DNA of 64,000 bases, from positions 3,720,001-3,784,000 of the forward strand of contig NZ_OZ257126.1 in the NCBI RefSeq assembly GCF_965278975.1, written 5' to 3'. This DNA comes from Ferrovibrio sp965278975 (GTDB taxonomy: Bacteria; Pseudomonadota; Alphaproteobacteria; Ferrovibrionales; Ferrovibrionaceae). Position numbers and translations under genes: made by a program. This document shows positions 34,296-44,154 of this stretch, in pieces. Each line of letters begins with the position of its first letter. The stretch's first letter is position 1. The notes beneath the pieces were generated by a model that made no database searches, was not told where the DNA came from, and saw nothing but the letters and a program-made list of their open reading frames with translations.

Positions 34296-36613
34296 CAGGG
34301 CACCACCACCAGCGGGGGCGCGTTCAGCAGCTCGCGGCGCCGCTCAATCGCCTGCCGCGCACGCGCCACCAGCCTTTCGCGCGCCGCGCTGCGCTCCCAA
34401 TCCGGGCGCCAGCGCAGATACTGCCCCTCGGCATCGAGCAGCGGCGCCCAGGCACCATCAGCCTCCAACCGCAACACGCGATAAGCCGGCCGCGCCATAC
34501 CGCCCAGCTCTTGCGCCGAGAGCGGATCAGCCTCCAGCCGCAGCTTCTGGCCTTCAGCCGGCGCCGCGTTGATCGCCTTCAGATCATCGCGCAGCTGTTC
34601 GCCATACCACTCGACACCATGCTCACTGCCATAGACCGCCTCCGGCGCAAACCGCATCCACCGCCGGCCGCCGCCATCGGCTTCCGTCACCGCCCAGATG
34701 CGCCTGACCCGCGCCAGCGCCAGGCGCTTGGCCACTTCCGCATCACCTTGGGCAGCGAATTCCTGCTGATACGCAGCATTGAAATCGCCGAACAGACCGT
34801 CCGTCACATCGCCGGGCTTGCCTGTGGCCCAGCGCGTCATCACGCCGCCGGTCAACTCACCCTCCAGCCATTTGCGGCGATCCGCGTCCGGCTCATCCTT
34901 CAGGCGCTCCAGCCGCGCCTTGGCTTCAGCCGCCGGCACTTCGCGCGCCTTCAGGGCCGCGACAGCCGCAGCACGCGGCTCCAGGCCCAGCCGCAGCCGC
35001 TCCATCACCGGACCCGCCAGGTCCACATCCTCGCGCGGCAGATCATTCAGCAAAGCCGGATTGCGCGCCTCCAGCGCCATGACCTGTCCCGCCGCCGCCG
35101 CCACGCGGTCAGGATCAGTGGTGCGCAACTCGACCCGCCAGCGCGAAGCCAGCGCCGGCGGCACCAGGCCAATCTGCGTGGCGTAATCCACTTCGCGCGC
35201 CGCCCGGATCGGCGCCGGCAGATCGGCCCAGAGTTTGGTCTGGGCCGACTGGAAATGACGATCAACCGCCTGGCGATCCTCCGCCGATTTGGGATCGAGC
35301 GGCATCTGCGCCAGCCAGGCTTGATGCACCCGCGCAACGCCGCGCTCGCCTTTGTCTGCCTTCAGCCGCAGTTCGGTTCGTTGCTCGGGCGTCAACAGTC
35401 CGCGCGCATAGGCGTTATCGACATCGACCGATCCAGCCTCACCAGCTTCCACCGCCAGTTTCAGATCCGAATGGAAGGCATCGCGATCAGCCTTGGCCTG
35501 CTGATCGCGGAAAGTCGCCTCGACCTTTTCCCGGCCAGCGGCGATCCGATCAAGCTCCTGGTGGAAATGCGTGCGCTCCTGCGGCTTAAGCCGGCCATCC
35601 TGATAGGCTTGCTCGATATCGCCCGCGCCGCGCTCACCCTTGCCGAAAGCCAGGGTGAAATCCGACAGCCAGCGTTGCCGGCCTTCCTCCGCCCCGGCTT
35701 TCGCCTCGGCATCCTGTTCGCGCCGCTGGCGGCGCAGATCGGTCAGATGCGCCTGCATCCAATCGGCGGCCTGATTTCGCATGGTCGGGTCAAGGTCATC
35801 GCGACCCCGGACCATTTCGGCATACGCCTCCGCCGACGCCAGACCCTTGGCCTTGGCCTTATCAAAACCGCCAAGCACGAGCTGCCGCCGCCCGGCATCC
35901 TGGAGCTTCAGCGCCAGTTCAGCCTTGGCCTGGGGCGTTAAATCCGAACGCGCGTCCAGCGCGATCCGCGCCTTGAGATCAGCCGCCTCGGCTTGCGCCA
36001 GGTTGCCCGCACGCCAGGCACCAGCCGCTTCGTCAGCAGCCAATGAGAACGCCTCCAGATGCGTGGCATTGGCCCGCGCCTCGGCATCGCCGCGCACGGC
36101 GTGCGCCACTTTCAGCCTGCCGATTTGCGCCTGTCGGTCAAAGTAGACCTGGAAGTCGGGTGCGATGGCCGGCGGCACCACCGCCATCATGCGACCGCGC
36201 AGGTCGGACAGCGCCGCATCATAGCCGCCCAGATCGGCCGCCTGGGGCTTGGCGAACTGTTCGACCGCACCCGCCACGCCGACATCGATATCAAGCTGGC
36301 GCCGGGTGAAATAGGCGGTTCCTACCGCCTTGTTGAAGGCGAGGTCCGATGCTGCCTGGCTTTGCCGCAGAACCGGCGCGCGGCCTTCATTGCCGGCCGC
36401 CAGGCCCTCCGCCACACCCGCGCCCTCGGCTTGCTGGCGCTCCAGTTGATCGCGCTCCTGACCGCCCAGCTCGATCAGGCGCTGCGCCACCAGCCCCAGG
36501 CTTTCGCCGAAATCGTCCAGCGTGCGGGCGCGCGAGAACGGCGAGAGCGCCGAACCGATGCGGCGCGGCAGCAACTCGCTGCTACGGCCAGAACGCGGCA
36601 GCAGGCCGGCCAT
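34295..36613 (-). CDS. Internal virion protein (gp15-like position)
   Basis: 772 aa, almost wholly helical, rich in Ala, Arg, Asp and Gln, with many heptad-like segments (RQREQDAEAKAGAEEGRQ, AEALARK-type patterns). Between the gp14-like (36613) and gp16-like (29397) genes, it has the size and location of the middle podoviral ejection protein. Its stop and next start share one base (34295). A copy of the 15-bp palindrome is at 36092-36106. Function by position only. Confidence 0.7.
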   Translation of the reverse strand: MAGLLPRSGRSSELLPRRIGSALSPFSRARTLDDFGESLGLVAQRLIELGGQERDQLERQQAEGAGVAEGLAAGNEGRAPVLRQSQAASDLAFNKAVGTAYFTRRQLDIDVGVAGAVEQFAKPQAADLGGYDAALSDLRGRMMAVVPPAIAPDFQVYFDRQAQIGRLKVAHAVRGDAEARANATHLEAFSLAADEAAGAWRAGNLAQAEAADLKARIALDARSDLTPQAKAELALKLQDAGRRQLVLGGFDKAKAKGLASAEAYAEMVRGRDDLDPTMRNQAADWMQAHLTDLRRQRREQDAEAKAGAEEGRQRWLSDFTLAFGKGERGAGDIEQAYQDGRLKPQERTHFHQELDRIAAGREKVEATFRDQQAKADRDAFHSDLKLAVEAGEAGSVDVDNAYARGLLTPEQRTELRLKADKGERGVARVHQAWLAQMPLDPKSAEDRQAVDRHFQSAQTKLWADLPAPIRAAREVDYATQIGLVPPALASRWRVELRTTDPDRVAAAAGQVMALEARNPALLNDLPREDVDLAGPVMERLRLGLEPRAAAVAALKAREVPAAEAKARLERLKDEPDADRRKWLEGELTGGVMTRWATGKPGDVTDGLFGDFNAAYQQEFAAQGDAEVAKRLALARVRRIWAVTEADGGGRRWMRFAPEAVYGSEHGVEWYGEQLRDDLKAINAAPAEGQKLRLEADPLSAQELGGMARPAYRVLRLEADGAWAPLLDAEGQYLRWRPDWERSAARERLVARARQAIERRRELLNAPPLVVVP

Positions 36614-37359
36614 CAGCCGCGCCCCAGATAGGCTTGGCCGAGGCTGGCGCCAAAACCGACCAGGCCACCCACCGGCGCCAGGGCGCGGCGGCGACGGGCG
36701 TCGCGCGCGCCGAGCAGTGCCTGTGCCATGCCCAGATCGGCGTTGTCCTGGCGCAACCGCGCCATGCTGGACGTGCGCGCCATGGCACCCTCGGCAACAG
36801 CCAGGGCCGAGCCACTGCCTGGATCGACGCCGCCGGCATGATAGATGGCGTTCTGCGCCGCCAGCGCCCGGCCCAGTTCGCGCTCGGCTTCGATATCCTC
36901 GGAGAGCGCCTGGCGCTCGATCATGCCGCGCTCATATTTGGCCTGGCCTTCCGCCATGCTGGCGCCGCGCGCACCACTCACCGAGCTATAGGCCGAACTG
37001 ACACCGGAGAAGCCCAGGCCGATAGCCTGTTTCGAGCTAAGCCCTGACCAAGAGAGAAACTGCGACCACATAGAGGGATTGGCAGGACCAGTGCCAAAGG
37101 CCGTGGTGGCACCGGCAGCCGCCTGGCCGAGCGCATCCGCAGCCAGCGCACCGCCGGCCACAGTTTCCGTGGCGGCGGCACCGGCCGCCGCGCCCGCCAG
37201 CTCGGCACCAGCCAGGCCCGCGCCGGCAGCGCCAGCGCCCGCCGTGCCGGCACCAGCGCCAGCAGCGGCGCCAGCGCCGGCCAAACCGAAGCCGCCCGTT
37301 GCGATGGCGAGGATACCGAGGCCAATTGCCGGGACGAGGATTTTCGCGCTGCTACCCAT
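36613..37359 (-). CDS. Internal virion protein (gp14-like, Gly/Ala-rich)
   Basis: 248 aa. A hydrophobic start (ILVPAIGLGILAIATGGFGL), then a long Gly-Ala low-complexity stretch (about 30-90), then a charged helical part (EGQAKYERGMIERQALSEDI) and a Gly-rich end. This is the typical composition of the first podoviral ejection protein, which forms the outer-membrane part of the translocation channel. It overlaps its upstream neighbour by 8 bp and shares a base with the downstream one. Confidence 0.7.
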   Translation of the reverse strand: MGSSAKILVPAIGLGILAIATGGFGLAGAGAAAGAGAGTAGAGAAGAGLAGAELAGAAAGAAATETVAGGALAADALGQAAAGATTAFGTGPANPSMWSQFLSWSGLSSKQAIGLGFSGVSSAYSSVSGARGASMAEGQAKYERGMIERQALSEDIEAERELGRALAAQNAIYHAGGVDPGSGSALAVAEGAMARTSSMARLRQDNADLGMAQALLGARDARRRRALAPVGGLVGFGASLGQAYLGRG

Positions 37360-39355
37360 AAGCCACCACCTCGCGCTGCATCGCCAGGATTTCCACTGGC
37401 AAGCCGCGCCGGCCAGTCAGGATACCGGTGGCCGGCAAGCCATCGCCGCCGCGCCGCCAGCCAACAAAGCGCCGCTCCAGCGTGCCGGTGACAAGAGGCA
37501 CGGCAGCGTCCAGAAGGCCACCGAAGCGCGGCAGAACCAGCGGCACCCCATCCACATCCAGTTCGCCCGTGCCATTCACCCGCACCAGCAGCCGCAGCAC
37601 GCGATACTGCCGGCCCTGAAGGCCCGCGCCGCTATCGTCGCGGAAGGCCGGCTCCAGCGGCTCCAGCTTCCATTCAATAGGCCGACCCATTCGGGCCTGC
37701 GTAACGCCATCGGGCAGATCAAGCACGCCATCAGCGCCAGGGGTGGAAAAGCCGATATGGCGCCAACCGGCTTCCGACTGGACATGCACACCGATTTCAA
37801 CTTCGCGCAGATGCGCCGGCACCGTGACCGAGCCCAGCGGTGTTTCTGAAGCGAAGGACACGGCGCCATCATGCGCGGCGGCCGGATCGAAATATTCCAG
37901 CAGCAGCCGGCCTTGGCGCTCGACCGCAACCCAGATGCGGCCCGAGACGGCCGCCGACGCGGTGAAGGCACCGCCAACCGTTCGGTACAAACACCAGGCC
38001 GCGATTTGCTGCGCACGGCGGGTATTCAACACCGCTAGGCTGCCATCGCCGCCATTCACCAGGATCAGGTGATTGACCGCTTTCTGGCTCGGCCCGACGC
38101 AATAGGCCATATCGCGTAGCGGCGGCCGGATCAGAAACGGCGACAACACGGCCAGGTCATTCGCCAGATAACGTTCCGACTTGTCGTCGAAGATCAGCTC
38201 ATAGGCGCTTTCGCGCTGTTCGCCCTCACCACCACCGATCATCACCGGAGCGCCCTCGACTTCGACCGGATCGATGGGCGAGGCCGCCACCTCGTTATGC
38301 CGACTAGGCAGGAAATCGCCCGGCGTGATGACGCGATCCGGGCAGACATAGACGCCATCGCTGGAGAGGATGAACAGGCGGCCGAGCGAATAGAACCGCC
38401 GGATGCCGGCATTGCTGCCCTCGGTCAAGGTCGCCTCAACCGCCTCATCGTCCAGCGGTTCGGCGGAAACGCCGAAATTGAAATACTCGCCGCTCTTGGA
38501 GCCGTTTGCCGTACCGCGCCGTTCGACGGCGCCGCCGAAATAGGTCCGGCCGTCATGGAAACCGACCGCAGCCGGCCAGCCGCGCCGCTCACTCCAGACC
38601 AGCTCCTTGCGGCCGGCCGGATCGGAAATAGTGCTGCGGTCAAACCACCAATAGCCCGAAGCGAAAGTCGGCGCCGCGAAGGCCACCGTAACCGAGGCCG
38701 TGACCTGGGTTGGCGAGACATAAGCCGTGATCGTGGCGCGGCCAGCATCGGCGCCGATGGTGGCGCCGACATCACCCGCCTCGAACCAATCGGCGTCAAC
38801 GGTGACGGTGCGGCCGGCACCAACCGTGGCGTCCGATAGCGTGATACCGCGCTTCGGGAAGCGCCGGCCAAACTCGAATGTCGGGATATTGGTCAGCGCC
38901 ACATCCTCGGCTGTCCAGGCATCATCGCGGCCAAGCCGCAGCAGCCGCTTCGGCTTCATCGACGGATGCACGATCAGCAGCGTATCGAGACCCGAGGCGA
39001 GGTCGATTTCAGGCAGTTCGGCAGCACCCCAGGGCAGGCCGGTGAGGTGCGCGACCAAGACCGCACCCTTGAACACACGGCACTCGTTCGGCGTGAACAC
39101 CATCAGATAGGCCACCGGGTTGAGCCGGTCGGGATCGAAGATGAAGCGGCGCAAACGGTGCGGCGTACCGGCGGCCGCCAGATCTGCCGCGTAAGTCAGG
39201 CCAGGCCGCAGCGCCAGGCCGCCATGGGTGCGGCTTTCCAGGTTCTCAATCGACGCCGCGCCCTTGGCATACAGATCCAAGTCATCGCGGCCATGCAGAC
39301 CAGGATCGACCGCGCCCCGCGACCAGACGTTGTTGATGATGGTGGCCTTGCCCAC
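37352..39355 (-). CDS. Tail tubular protein B / tail nozzle (gp12-like)
   Basis: 667 aa. The N-terminus (NNVWSRGAVDPGLHGRDDLDLY, then LESRTHGGLALRPGL) is characteristic of the gp12-like nozzle or stabilisation protein of podoviruses, which assembles on gp11-like rings to form the tail tip. Other visible features are YLMVFTPNECRVFKG and repeated beta-propeller-like WxxE/DGRTYFGGAV segments. The gene is directly after the gp11-like gene. Confidence 0.85.
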   Translation of the reverse strand: MGKATIINNVWSRGAVDPGLHGRDDLDLYAKGAASIENLESRTHGGLALRPGLTYAADLAAAGTPHRLRRFIFDPDRLNPVAYLMVFTPNECRVFKGAVLVAHLTGLPWGAAELPEIDLASGLDTLLIVHPSMKPKRLLRLGRDDAWTAEDVALTNIPTFEFGRRFPKRGITLSDATVGAGRTVTVDADWFEAGDVGATIGADAGRATITAYVSPTQVTASVTVAFAAPTFASGYWWFDRSTISDPAGRKELVWSERRGWPAAVGFHDGRTYFGGAVERRGTANGSKSGEYFNFGVSAEPLDDEAVEATLTEGSNAGIRRFYSLGRLFILSSDGVYVCPDRVITPGDFLPSRHNEVAASPIDPVEVEGAPVMIGGGEGEQRESAYELIFDDKSERYLANDLAVLSPFLIRPPLRDMAYCVGPSQKAVNHLILVNGGDGSLAVLNTRRAQQIAAWCLYRTVGGAFTASAAVSGRIWVAVERQGRLLLEYFDPAAAHDGAVSFASETPLGSVTVPAHLREVEIGVHVQSEAGWRHIGFSTPGADGVLDLPDGVTQARMGRPIEWKLEPLEPAFRDDSGAGLQGRQYRVLRLLVRVNGTGELDVDGVPLVLPRFGGLLDAAVPLVTGTLERRFVGWRRGGDGLPATGILTGRRGLPVEILAMQREVVAYG

Positions 39356-39357
39356 GA

Positions 39358-39915
39358 TCAGCGCCCCTCAAGCAGGCCGAGAGCCGGCGCCAGCACACGC
39401 GGCGAGCTTTGCTGCGCGTCGGCCCCCTTGGCGGTGATGAATTTGGTCTGGGCCAAATTGAACAAGCCGCCGCCATCCTGGCCGGTCAGCGCCTTGCAGC
39501 AGCGCGCCTCCAGAAAGGCCGCCAGCAGTTCGGCGAAAAAGCCCGGCCAAAGCTGCTCATCGGTGCGCGATATCCAAACCAGCGAGGCCGCTTCACCCAT
39601 GGCCCGCAGCCGGTTGCCGATTTCACGCCGGTAGTAAACCGCATCGCCGCGCTCATCGAGCAAGGTGACGATGCGCAGGGCATCCGGCGGCACGGCATAG
39701 AGAAAAGGATCATCGGGACCGGCCGGCGCCAGGCGCTGCGGCGCAGCGAAATCCGAGGCGAAGGACCACGGATAGAGGCTAAGCAGGCGGTCACGCTCGA
39801 TTGGGTAGAGCGGCCTGCCGATCTTCGCCGCCGCCGATCCATCATCCCACGACGAGATGGGATCGACAGCGAGCCCAGCCAGCGCGGCATTGAAGATATC
39901 GACGGCGGTAAACAT
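39358..39915 (-). CDS. Tail tubular protein A (gp11-like adaptor)
   Basis: 185 aa. Opens with FTAVDIFNAALAGLAVDPISS and contains LYPIERDRLLSLYPWSFAS, the conserved motif of gp11/gp4-like adaptors in which Trp-Ser-Phe-Ala follows a helix. C-terminal helix FAELLAAFLEARCCKALTG. It forms the ring joining portal and nozzle. Two-base gap to the gp12-like gene. Confidence 0.88.
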   Translation of the reverse strand: MFTAVDIFNAALAGLAVDPISSWDDGSAAAKIGRPLYPIERDRLLSLYPWSFASDFAAPQRLAPAGPDDPFLYAVPPDALRIVTLLDERGDAVYYRREIGNRLRAMGEAASLVWISRTDEQLWPGFFAELLAAFLEARCCKALTGQDGGGLFNLAQTKFITAKGADAQQSSPRVLAPALGLLEGR

Positions 39916-39926
39916 CGGCCTGGCGC

Positions 39927-40067
39927 CTAACCAACCCAGCGCAGCGGCTTGCGTGCCGGCGCCTCATCCTTGGCCTTGTCAGCCTTGGCCTGGGCCTTGT
40001 CGGCTTTCGCCTTGGCCTTGGCTTCAGCTTCGGCCTTGGCCGCCTCATCAGCAGTCGAATTGGACAT
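39927..40067 (-). CDS. Small Lys/Ala-rich phage protein (46 aa)
   Basis: 46 aa: MSNSTADEAAKAEAEAKAKA at the start, then more Lys-Ala repeats, ending in ARKPLRWVG. A very good Shine-Dalgarno (GGAGGATCGTAC before ATG) sits directly upstream, arguing that it is translated. Highly charged helical miniproteins between capsid and tail genes occur in podoviruses, where they may be assembly factors. Function unknown. Confidence 0.65.
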   Translation of the reverse strand: MSNSTADEAAKAEAEAKAKAKADKAQAKADKAKDEAPARKPLRWVG

Positions 40068-40194
40068 GGTACGATCCTCCACTTAAGTGAACCGGAGTGA
40101 GAGACAGCGGCGCCGCATGGCCGGAAGGGAGAGAACCACGCGGCGCCGCCGAGGCCGGCCACCCCAGCCAGCCGGCCACCAGCGCCCCAGCGCG

Positions 40195-40464
40195 CTAGTC
40201 GGTATCGGTGCCGCCGGTTTCGACCATATCGGCCACATCCACCACGCCGCCGGCATTGGCATTGACGACGACATGACCGAATTTCGGCGTGCCGCCGATA
40301 CCGGCGTGAAGGTAGATATGATCGCCGACATTCAGCATCGACGCCGCGCCGTTGAAATAGCCGGCAGTATCGATCTGGGCGGGCGTATCGGCCGACTTGT
40401 AATGCCAGAGGCCGAAACCGTTACCGGAGGCGATCAACGCCAGGTTCTTGACTTGCAGACCCAT
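40195..40464 (-). CDS. Virion-associated small protein after capsid gene
   Basis: 89 aa, beta-rich: NLALIASGNGFGLWHYKSAD, AGYFNGAASMLNVGDHIYLH, HVVVNANAGGVVDVADMVE. Proteins with the GNGFxLWHYK...DTAGYFN...LNVGD pattern follow the capsid gene in many podo- and siphoviruses and are thought to be minor head or decoration proteins. The start at 40464 lies 80 bp downstream of the capsid stop, after a 15-bp palindrome that extends by 3 bp on either side. Confidence 0.7.
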   Translation of the reverse strand: MGLQVKNLALIASGNGFGLWHYKSADTPAQIDTAGYFNGAASMLNVGDHIYLHAGIGGTPKFGHVVVNANAGGVVDVADMVETGGTDTD

Positions 40465-40543
40465 GATGGAAGTCTCCTAAATGCGAGGGATAGGTGCGAA
40501 GGCAGCTTGCGGATTGGCGCGCACGCCGTGCGCGCCAGCCGGA

Positions 40544-41368
40544 TCAGCTTTCGAGGCAGCGCAGCGTGACGACGCCGGTAGCGTCGATCATCACGGCGCC
40601 CTGGCTCATCATGTTGTTGATGAAATGCGACGCACGGTCGCCATGCCAGGTGATATCGGACGTGACATCCTTACCCGAGGCATGACCGATGGCGGTTTTG
40701 TGGAACCAGTGGCAAAGGCGAACACCACCAGCGGCGGAGAGACCACCAAACGGCACCCAGAGCGTGTTCAGCCACCGCTTCGCCTGGCCGCCATTCTTCC
40801 ACGGCAAATCCTGATCGCCGACATAATCCGCGTCCTTGAATTCCTCGATATCGAGGAGCTGCGACCACTGGCGCCAGCCGATGACGCAGGTCCGCCCGCC
40901 ATCATCCGGCACATCGGCAGCGCCGAGCGCCTCGAACGCCGCCAGCACCTTGGCCTTGGTCATACCATCACCGGCGGTCAGCGCATAGTTGGTCGATGTA
41001 TCCAAGGCAGCGACGATGAGTTCATCCGTCTTGCGACCCAGCGCCCAGGCGCCGGAATTCATCGCAATCTGCTTCTCATCGTTGTTGGTCTTGAGGTCAT
41101 CCAGCGCGTCATTCCATTCGCCGGCATAGTAATCAGCCAACAAACACTCGACCGAGGAATGATCGACATTCATCACCGGCACCTTGCCGTGCCGCGCCTT
41201 GGTCGCGGCGGTGCCCTTGCCAGCCTTCTGGAAGGTAGTGGACGCGCCCTTGACGTTACCCTTGCCGCGCACCAGCCCCCGCAGCTTGGAGCCCTGGCGC
41301 TGATAGGCGAGATGCACGCCCTTCTCGTATTCCTTGACAAAGCCACTCTCTACACTCGGATTAGCCAT
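40544..41368 (-). CDS. Major capsid protein
   Basis: 274 aa from the ATG at 41368, chosen because an excellent Shine-Dalgarno (AGGAGGTAGCT) precedes it. Motifs: SGFVKEYEKGVHLAYQRQGS, VNVDHSSVECLLADYYAGEW-type segment, DELIVAALDTSTNYALT, and a distal YVGDQDLPW. The size, position after scaffold, and the sequence class (phage capsid of N4-like/BPP-1-like podoviruses) support an HK97-fold coat protein. No gene for a maturation protease was recognised. Confidence 0.85.
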   Translation of the reverse strand: MANPSVESGFVKEYEKGVHLAYQRQGSKLRGLVRGKGNVKGASTTFQKAGKGTAATKARHGKVPVMNVDHSSVECLLADYYAGEWNDALDDLKTNNDEKQIAMNSGAWALGRKTDELIVAALDTSTNYALTAGDGMTKAKVLAAFEALGAADVPDDGGRTCVIGWRQWSQLLDIEEFKDADYVGDQDLPWKNGGQAKRWLNTLWVPFGGLSAAGGVRLCHWFHKTAIGHASGKDVTSDITWHGDRASHFINNMMSQGAVMIDATGVVTLRCLES

Positions 41369-41470
41369 AGCTACCTCCTGTTTCAGCCCAGGCATCGCCC
41401 CAGGCACGCGGGCCGGGTTGCGTCATTGCCGCTCCCCCGGCCATCGGGGAGGGCGCGCTTGATAAGCGCC

Positions 41471-42313
41471 TCAATCGGGATAGAGGCGCTTGAAACCCTC
41501 CGTGACCTTGGCGACGTAAGCCGGGTCCGACTGTTTCCAGTAGCGCGGATCACGCATCATTTCGGTCAACTGATCCTCGGTGAGCGCAGGGCCGGCACCC
41601 GCGCCGCCGCCGGCACCCGCGCCGCCGCCCTTACCGACCAGCTCGCGGATGCGATGGAGCAACTTGGTGCCGGCCGGCGACACGCGCAGCAGCCGGATTT
41701 CAGCCTCCAGATCGGCGTCACCCTTGACGATGCCCGCAGCCCAGGCATCCAGTTCACCAATAACAGCCGGCGCATTGGCGCCGAATTCCTTCTGCAGCGC
41801 CGCATTGCCGGCCTTCAATTCCTCCAGCGCCGCCGCCTGATCGGCTTCCATGCCGCCGGTCTGCACCTTGGCATAGGTGGCAACCAGGTCGTTGATGGCC
41901 TCCTGATCGAGCACGCCGCCGCGCTTGATAACGCGATCCAGCGCCTGGGCCAGCGGATGATCAGGCTGGGCTTCAAACTTGCCGGCGAATTCCTCCGGCA
42001 CCGTGATTTGCAGGTCTTTGGCGGCAAGACCAAGTTTGGCCTGGAGATCAGTGCCGAGCTTGAGCGCAGCACCGACATTGACGCCGCCCTTGCCCTCGTT
42101 CGCCGCCGCATCCCAAAGCGCCTCCGGCACATCGACCTTGGAGCCATCAGGCATGGCGAACTGGCGCGCCATGCCATTACCGCTGCCGGCCGCATCGCCG
42201 CCCTCATTCTTGGCAGCGCCAGCACCTCCAGCAGCGCCAGCATCATTGCCGCCGCCCGGCGTCTTGAAGCCGAGCAGATTGCCACCGCCTTCATTGGTTT
42301 CAGTCGGATCCAT
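41471..42313 (-). CDS. Capsid assembly scaffolding protein
   Basis: 280 aa, acidic, with Gly-rich ends (GGGNDAGAAGGAGAAKNEGG near the N-terminus and GGGAGAGGGAGAG near residue 245) and a helical middle (EELKAGNAALQKEFGANAPA). A C-terminal basic helix (KVTEGFKRLYPD) would bind the coat protein. It lies between the portal/Bbp19-like genes and the capsid gene, the normal scaffold position. Confidence 0.8.
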   Translation of the reverse strand: MDPTETNEGGGNLLGFKTPGGGNDAGAAGGAGAAKNEGGDAAGSGNGMARQFAMPDGSKVDVPEALWDAAANEGKGGVNVGAALKLGTDLQAKLGLAAKDLQITVPEEFAGKFEAQPDHPLAQALDRVIKRGGVLDQEAINDLVATYAKVQTGGMEADQAAALEELKAGNAALQKEFGANAPAVIGELDAWAAGIVKGDADLEAEIRLLRVSPAGTKLLHRIRELVGKGGGAGAGGGAGAGPALTEDQLTEMMRDPRYWKQSDPAYVAKVTEGFKRLYPD

Positions 42314-42554
42314 GGTTCTCTCCCTGGGTGTAGTGAACGACAGCGCCGCGACCCGAGCCGCGATTGACTAAATCCTGGATCATGCCGACCAAGGCGCGCT
42401 GGCCTTCCAGGAAGCGCAGTTCGGCATCGGTGATGCTGGGGGCAACGCGGCGGTCAATGGTGATGCCGCGCAGATGCGCCAATACGCGCTCACCGCGCGA
42501 CCCCGCAAAGCAGCGCGCGAATTCCACGGCGATATCGTCGCGATCTTCAGACAC
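42300..42554 (-). CDS. Bbp19-like phage protein
   Basis: 84 aa from the GTG at 42554, overlapping the portal stop. The helical sequence FARCFAGSRGERVLAHLRG, TDAELRFLEGQRALVGMIQD and a Gly-rich tail match the small protein called Bbp19 in Bordetella phage BPP-1, found between portal and scaffold genes. Role not established; likely a virion or assembly protein. Its presence supports the BPP-1-like assignment. Confidence 0.75.
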   Translation of the reverse strand: MSEDRDDIAVEFARCFAGSRGERVLAHLRGITIDRRVAPSITDAELRFLEGQRALVGMIQDLVNRGSGRGAVVHYTQGENHGSD

Positions 42555-44154
42555 TGCCGAAGCCCTCCGCGATACCACCCATGCCGGCCTCATCGGCCAG
42601 ACTGGCGCCGGCCTGCCGGCCCAATTCAGTGCCCGCCGCCTTGGCTGCCGCCTCGGCACCCGCGCCAGCCGCAGCCTCCAGGGGGTTTGGCGCCTGGGGC
42701 TGGGCAGCGGCGCCCTCGGGCAGCACCGCCTCGACCGGCATCGAGCCGTAATCGAGATACCAGCGGATGAAGGCTTCGCGATCCACCACGGCCATGGTGG
42801 TTTCCTGATCGATCGACAACGCCGTGGCATATGTCCGCATCGCCTGTTCGGCCTTGGCCTGGGCGCGCAGCCGCATCAGCGGCGAGATCGGCCAGATGGC
42901 GCCGGTCGGGAAATCCTCGACGTGGAAGCGCGAGCCGATCAGATACGGATCGGCCAGCACATCCAGCACCGCCAACACCAAAGCCTCATGCAACTCTTTC
43001 AGCACATGCAGGGTACGCGGCAGGTCAAGGCGGGCAGCGCGCCGCTCATCGCGCTCAATCTCGAACGCCGTGCGGCGGGAGGATTTTGCGCCATCGGGCG
43101 GCAACGGCCCCTGGATGCCACGCTGCACCTGCCCGCGCGTATCAGCCAACACGACCTGACCGACATCGAAACGCCCGGCCGGCGCCAGCGGCGTAAGGCC
43201 CGAGCTGCCGCTGGCCTTGGGAATGATCGCACCCGGCACCAGCTTGATATTCGCCGGGTTCAGCACGCCATCATCTTCCGCCTGCCAGATACCGGAGACC
43301 GCCAGCGAGGCGTTCTTCAGCGTCAACTCGACGGTCTTGTTCGCCGTGTGGGCATCAGGAAACACGCGGCGACCCGGCCCGAAGCCCCAGGCGCGCTTTG
43401 CCGCTTTCGCCATGCGGAAAGCGATGCGGCGGCGGCGGCGCCGCTCGGCGCGGAAGATCGGCTGTTCGCCATCCTTTTCCAGCGGCTGGACCTCGACGAT
43501 CCATTGCTTGCGCACGGCGTCATAGATTTCGCCTTCAAGCAGCGCTACCTCGGCATAGGGATCGTCCTGGAGCTGGCGTTCCCATTCCGCCGGCAGCACC
43601 GCCTCGGGCCAGACATCCGCGATATCGCATAGTGGCAGCCTACGCAGGCGCCAGGTATCCGTCAGCCGGCCATCACGGCCCTGCGCCACGACCAGATCAG
43701 CCGCGCTCACCGCCTCGAAATGCAGCGGGTTGTCGGCTTCGCCCCGGTGCAGCTCGATACAGCCGACCGACATAATGCATTCTTCCAGCGGCTGTTCGAT
43801 TTCGCTGTGGAAGTTCGACGCCTCAATGGCGTCGTGGAACGTTTCGCGCAGTGCCTGAAGCAGTTCGGCCGGAGCATCCTTGCCGGAAAAATCAGCCCAT
43901 TCATCGAACGGCGGAAACAGCTTGTCATGCAGATCGCCGGCCCGGTCGGAAACCGCGAGGCTTCCGGTGGCATCGTAATTCTGCGCCGTGTTCGCCGGGT
44001 TGGCGCCCTCATCGAAAGCCGGCGCATGGGCCGGCACCAGCAACTGGTATTCACGCTGGAGCAAAGGCCGCATGCGATCCGCTTCCGCCTTGGCGCGCGT
44101 GAAGCGGCGGCGGAAGTCGGATTGCTTTTCGGCGGGCGCGGCCATCGCGATCAA
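42547..44154 (-). CDS. Portal (head-tail connector) protein
   Basis: 535 aa. An N-terminal MRPLLQREYQLLVPAHAPAF, then DRAGDLHDKLFPPFDEWADF and FHDAIEASNFHSEIEQPLEE match podoviral portals of the head-tail connecting family (PF12236). The central wing domain contains RGIQGPLPPDGAKSSRRTAFE; the C-terminus is Gly/Ala-rich, ending GMGGIAEGFGSV. Twelve copies form the channel through which DNA is packaged by the terminase. Confidence 0.9.
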   Translation of the reverse strand: MIAMAAPAEKQSDFRRRFTRAKAEADRMRPLLQREYQLLVPAHAPAFDEGANPANTAQNYDATGSLAVSDRAGDLHDKLFPPFDEWADFSGKDAPAELLQALRETFHDAIEASNFHSEIEQPLEECIMSVGCIELHRGEADNPLHFEAVSAADLVVAQGRDGRLTDTWRLRRLPLCDIADVWPEAVLPAEWERQLQDDPYAEVALLEGEIYDAVRKQWIVEVQPLEKDGEQPIFRAERRRRRRIAFRMAKAAKRAWGFGPGRRVFPDAHTANKTVELTLKNASLAVSGIWQAEDDGVLNPANIKLVPGAIIPKASGSSGLTPLAPAGRFDVGQVVLADTRGQVQRGIQGPLPPDGAKSSRRTAFEIERDERRAARLDLPRTLHVLKELHEALVLAVLDVLADPYLIGSRFHVEDFPTGAIWPISPLMRLRAQAKAEQAMRTYATALSIDQETTMAVVDREAFIRWYLDYGSMPVEAVLPEGAAAQPQAPNPLEAAAGAGAEAAAKAAGTELGRQAGASLADEAGMGGIAEGFGSV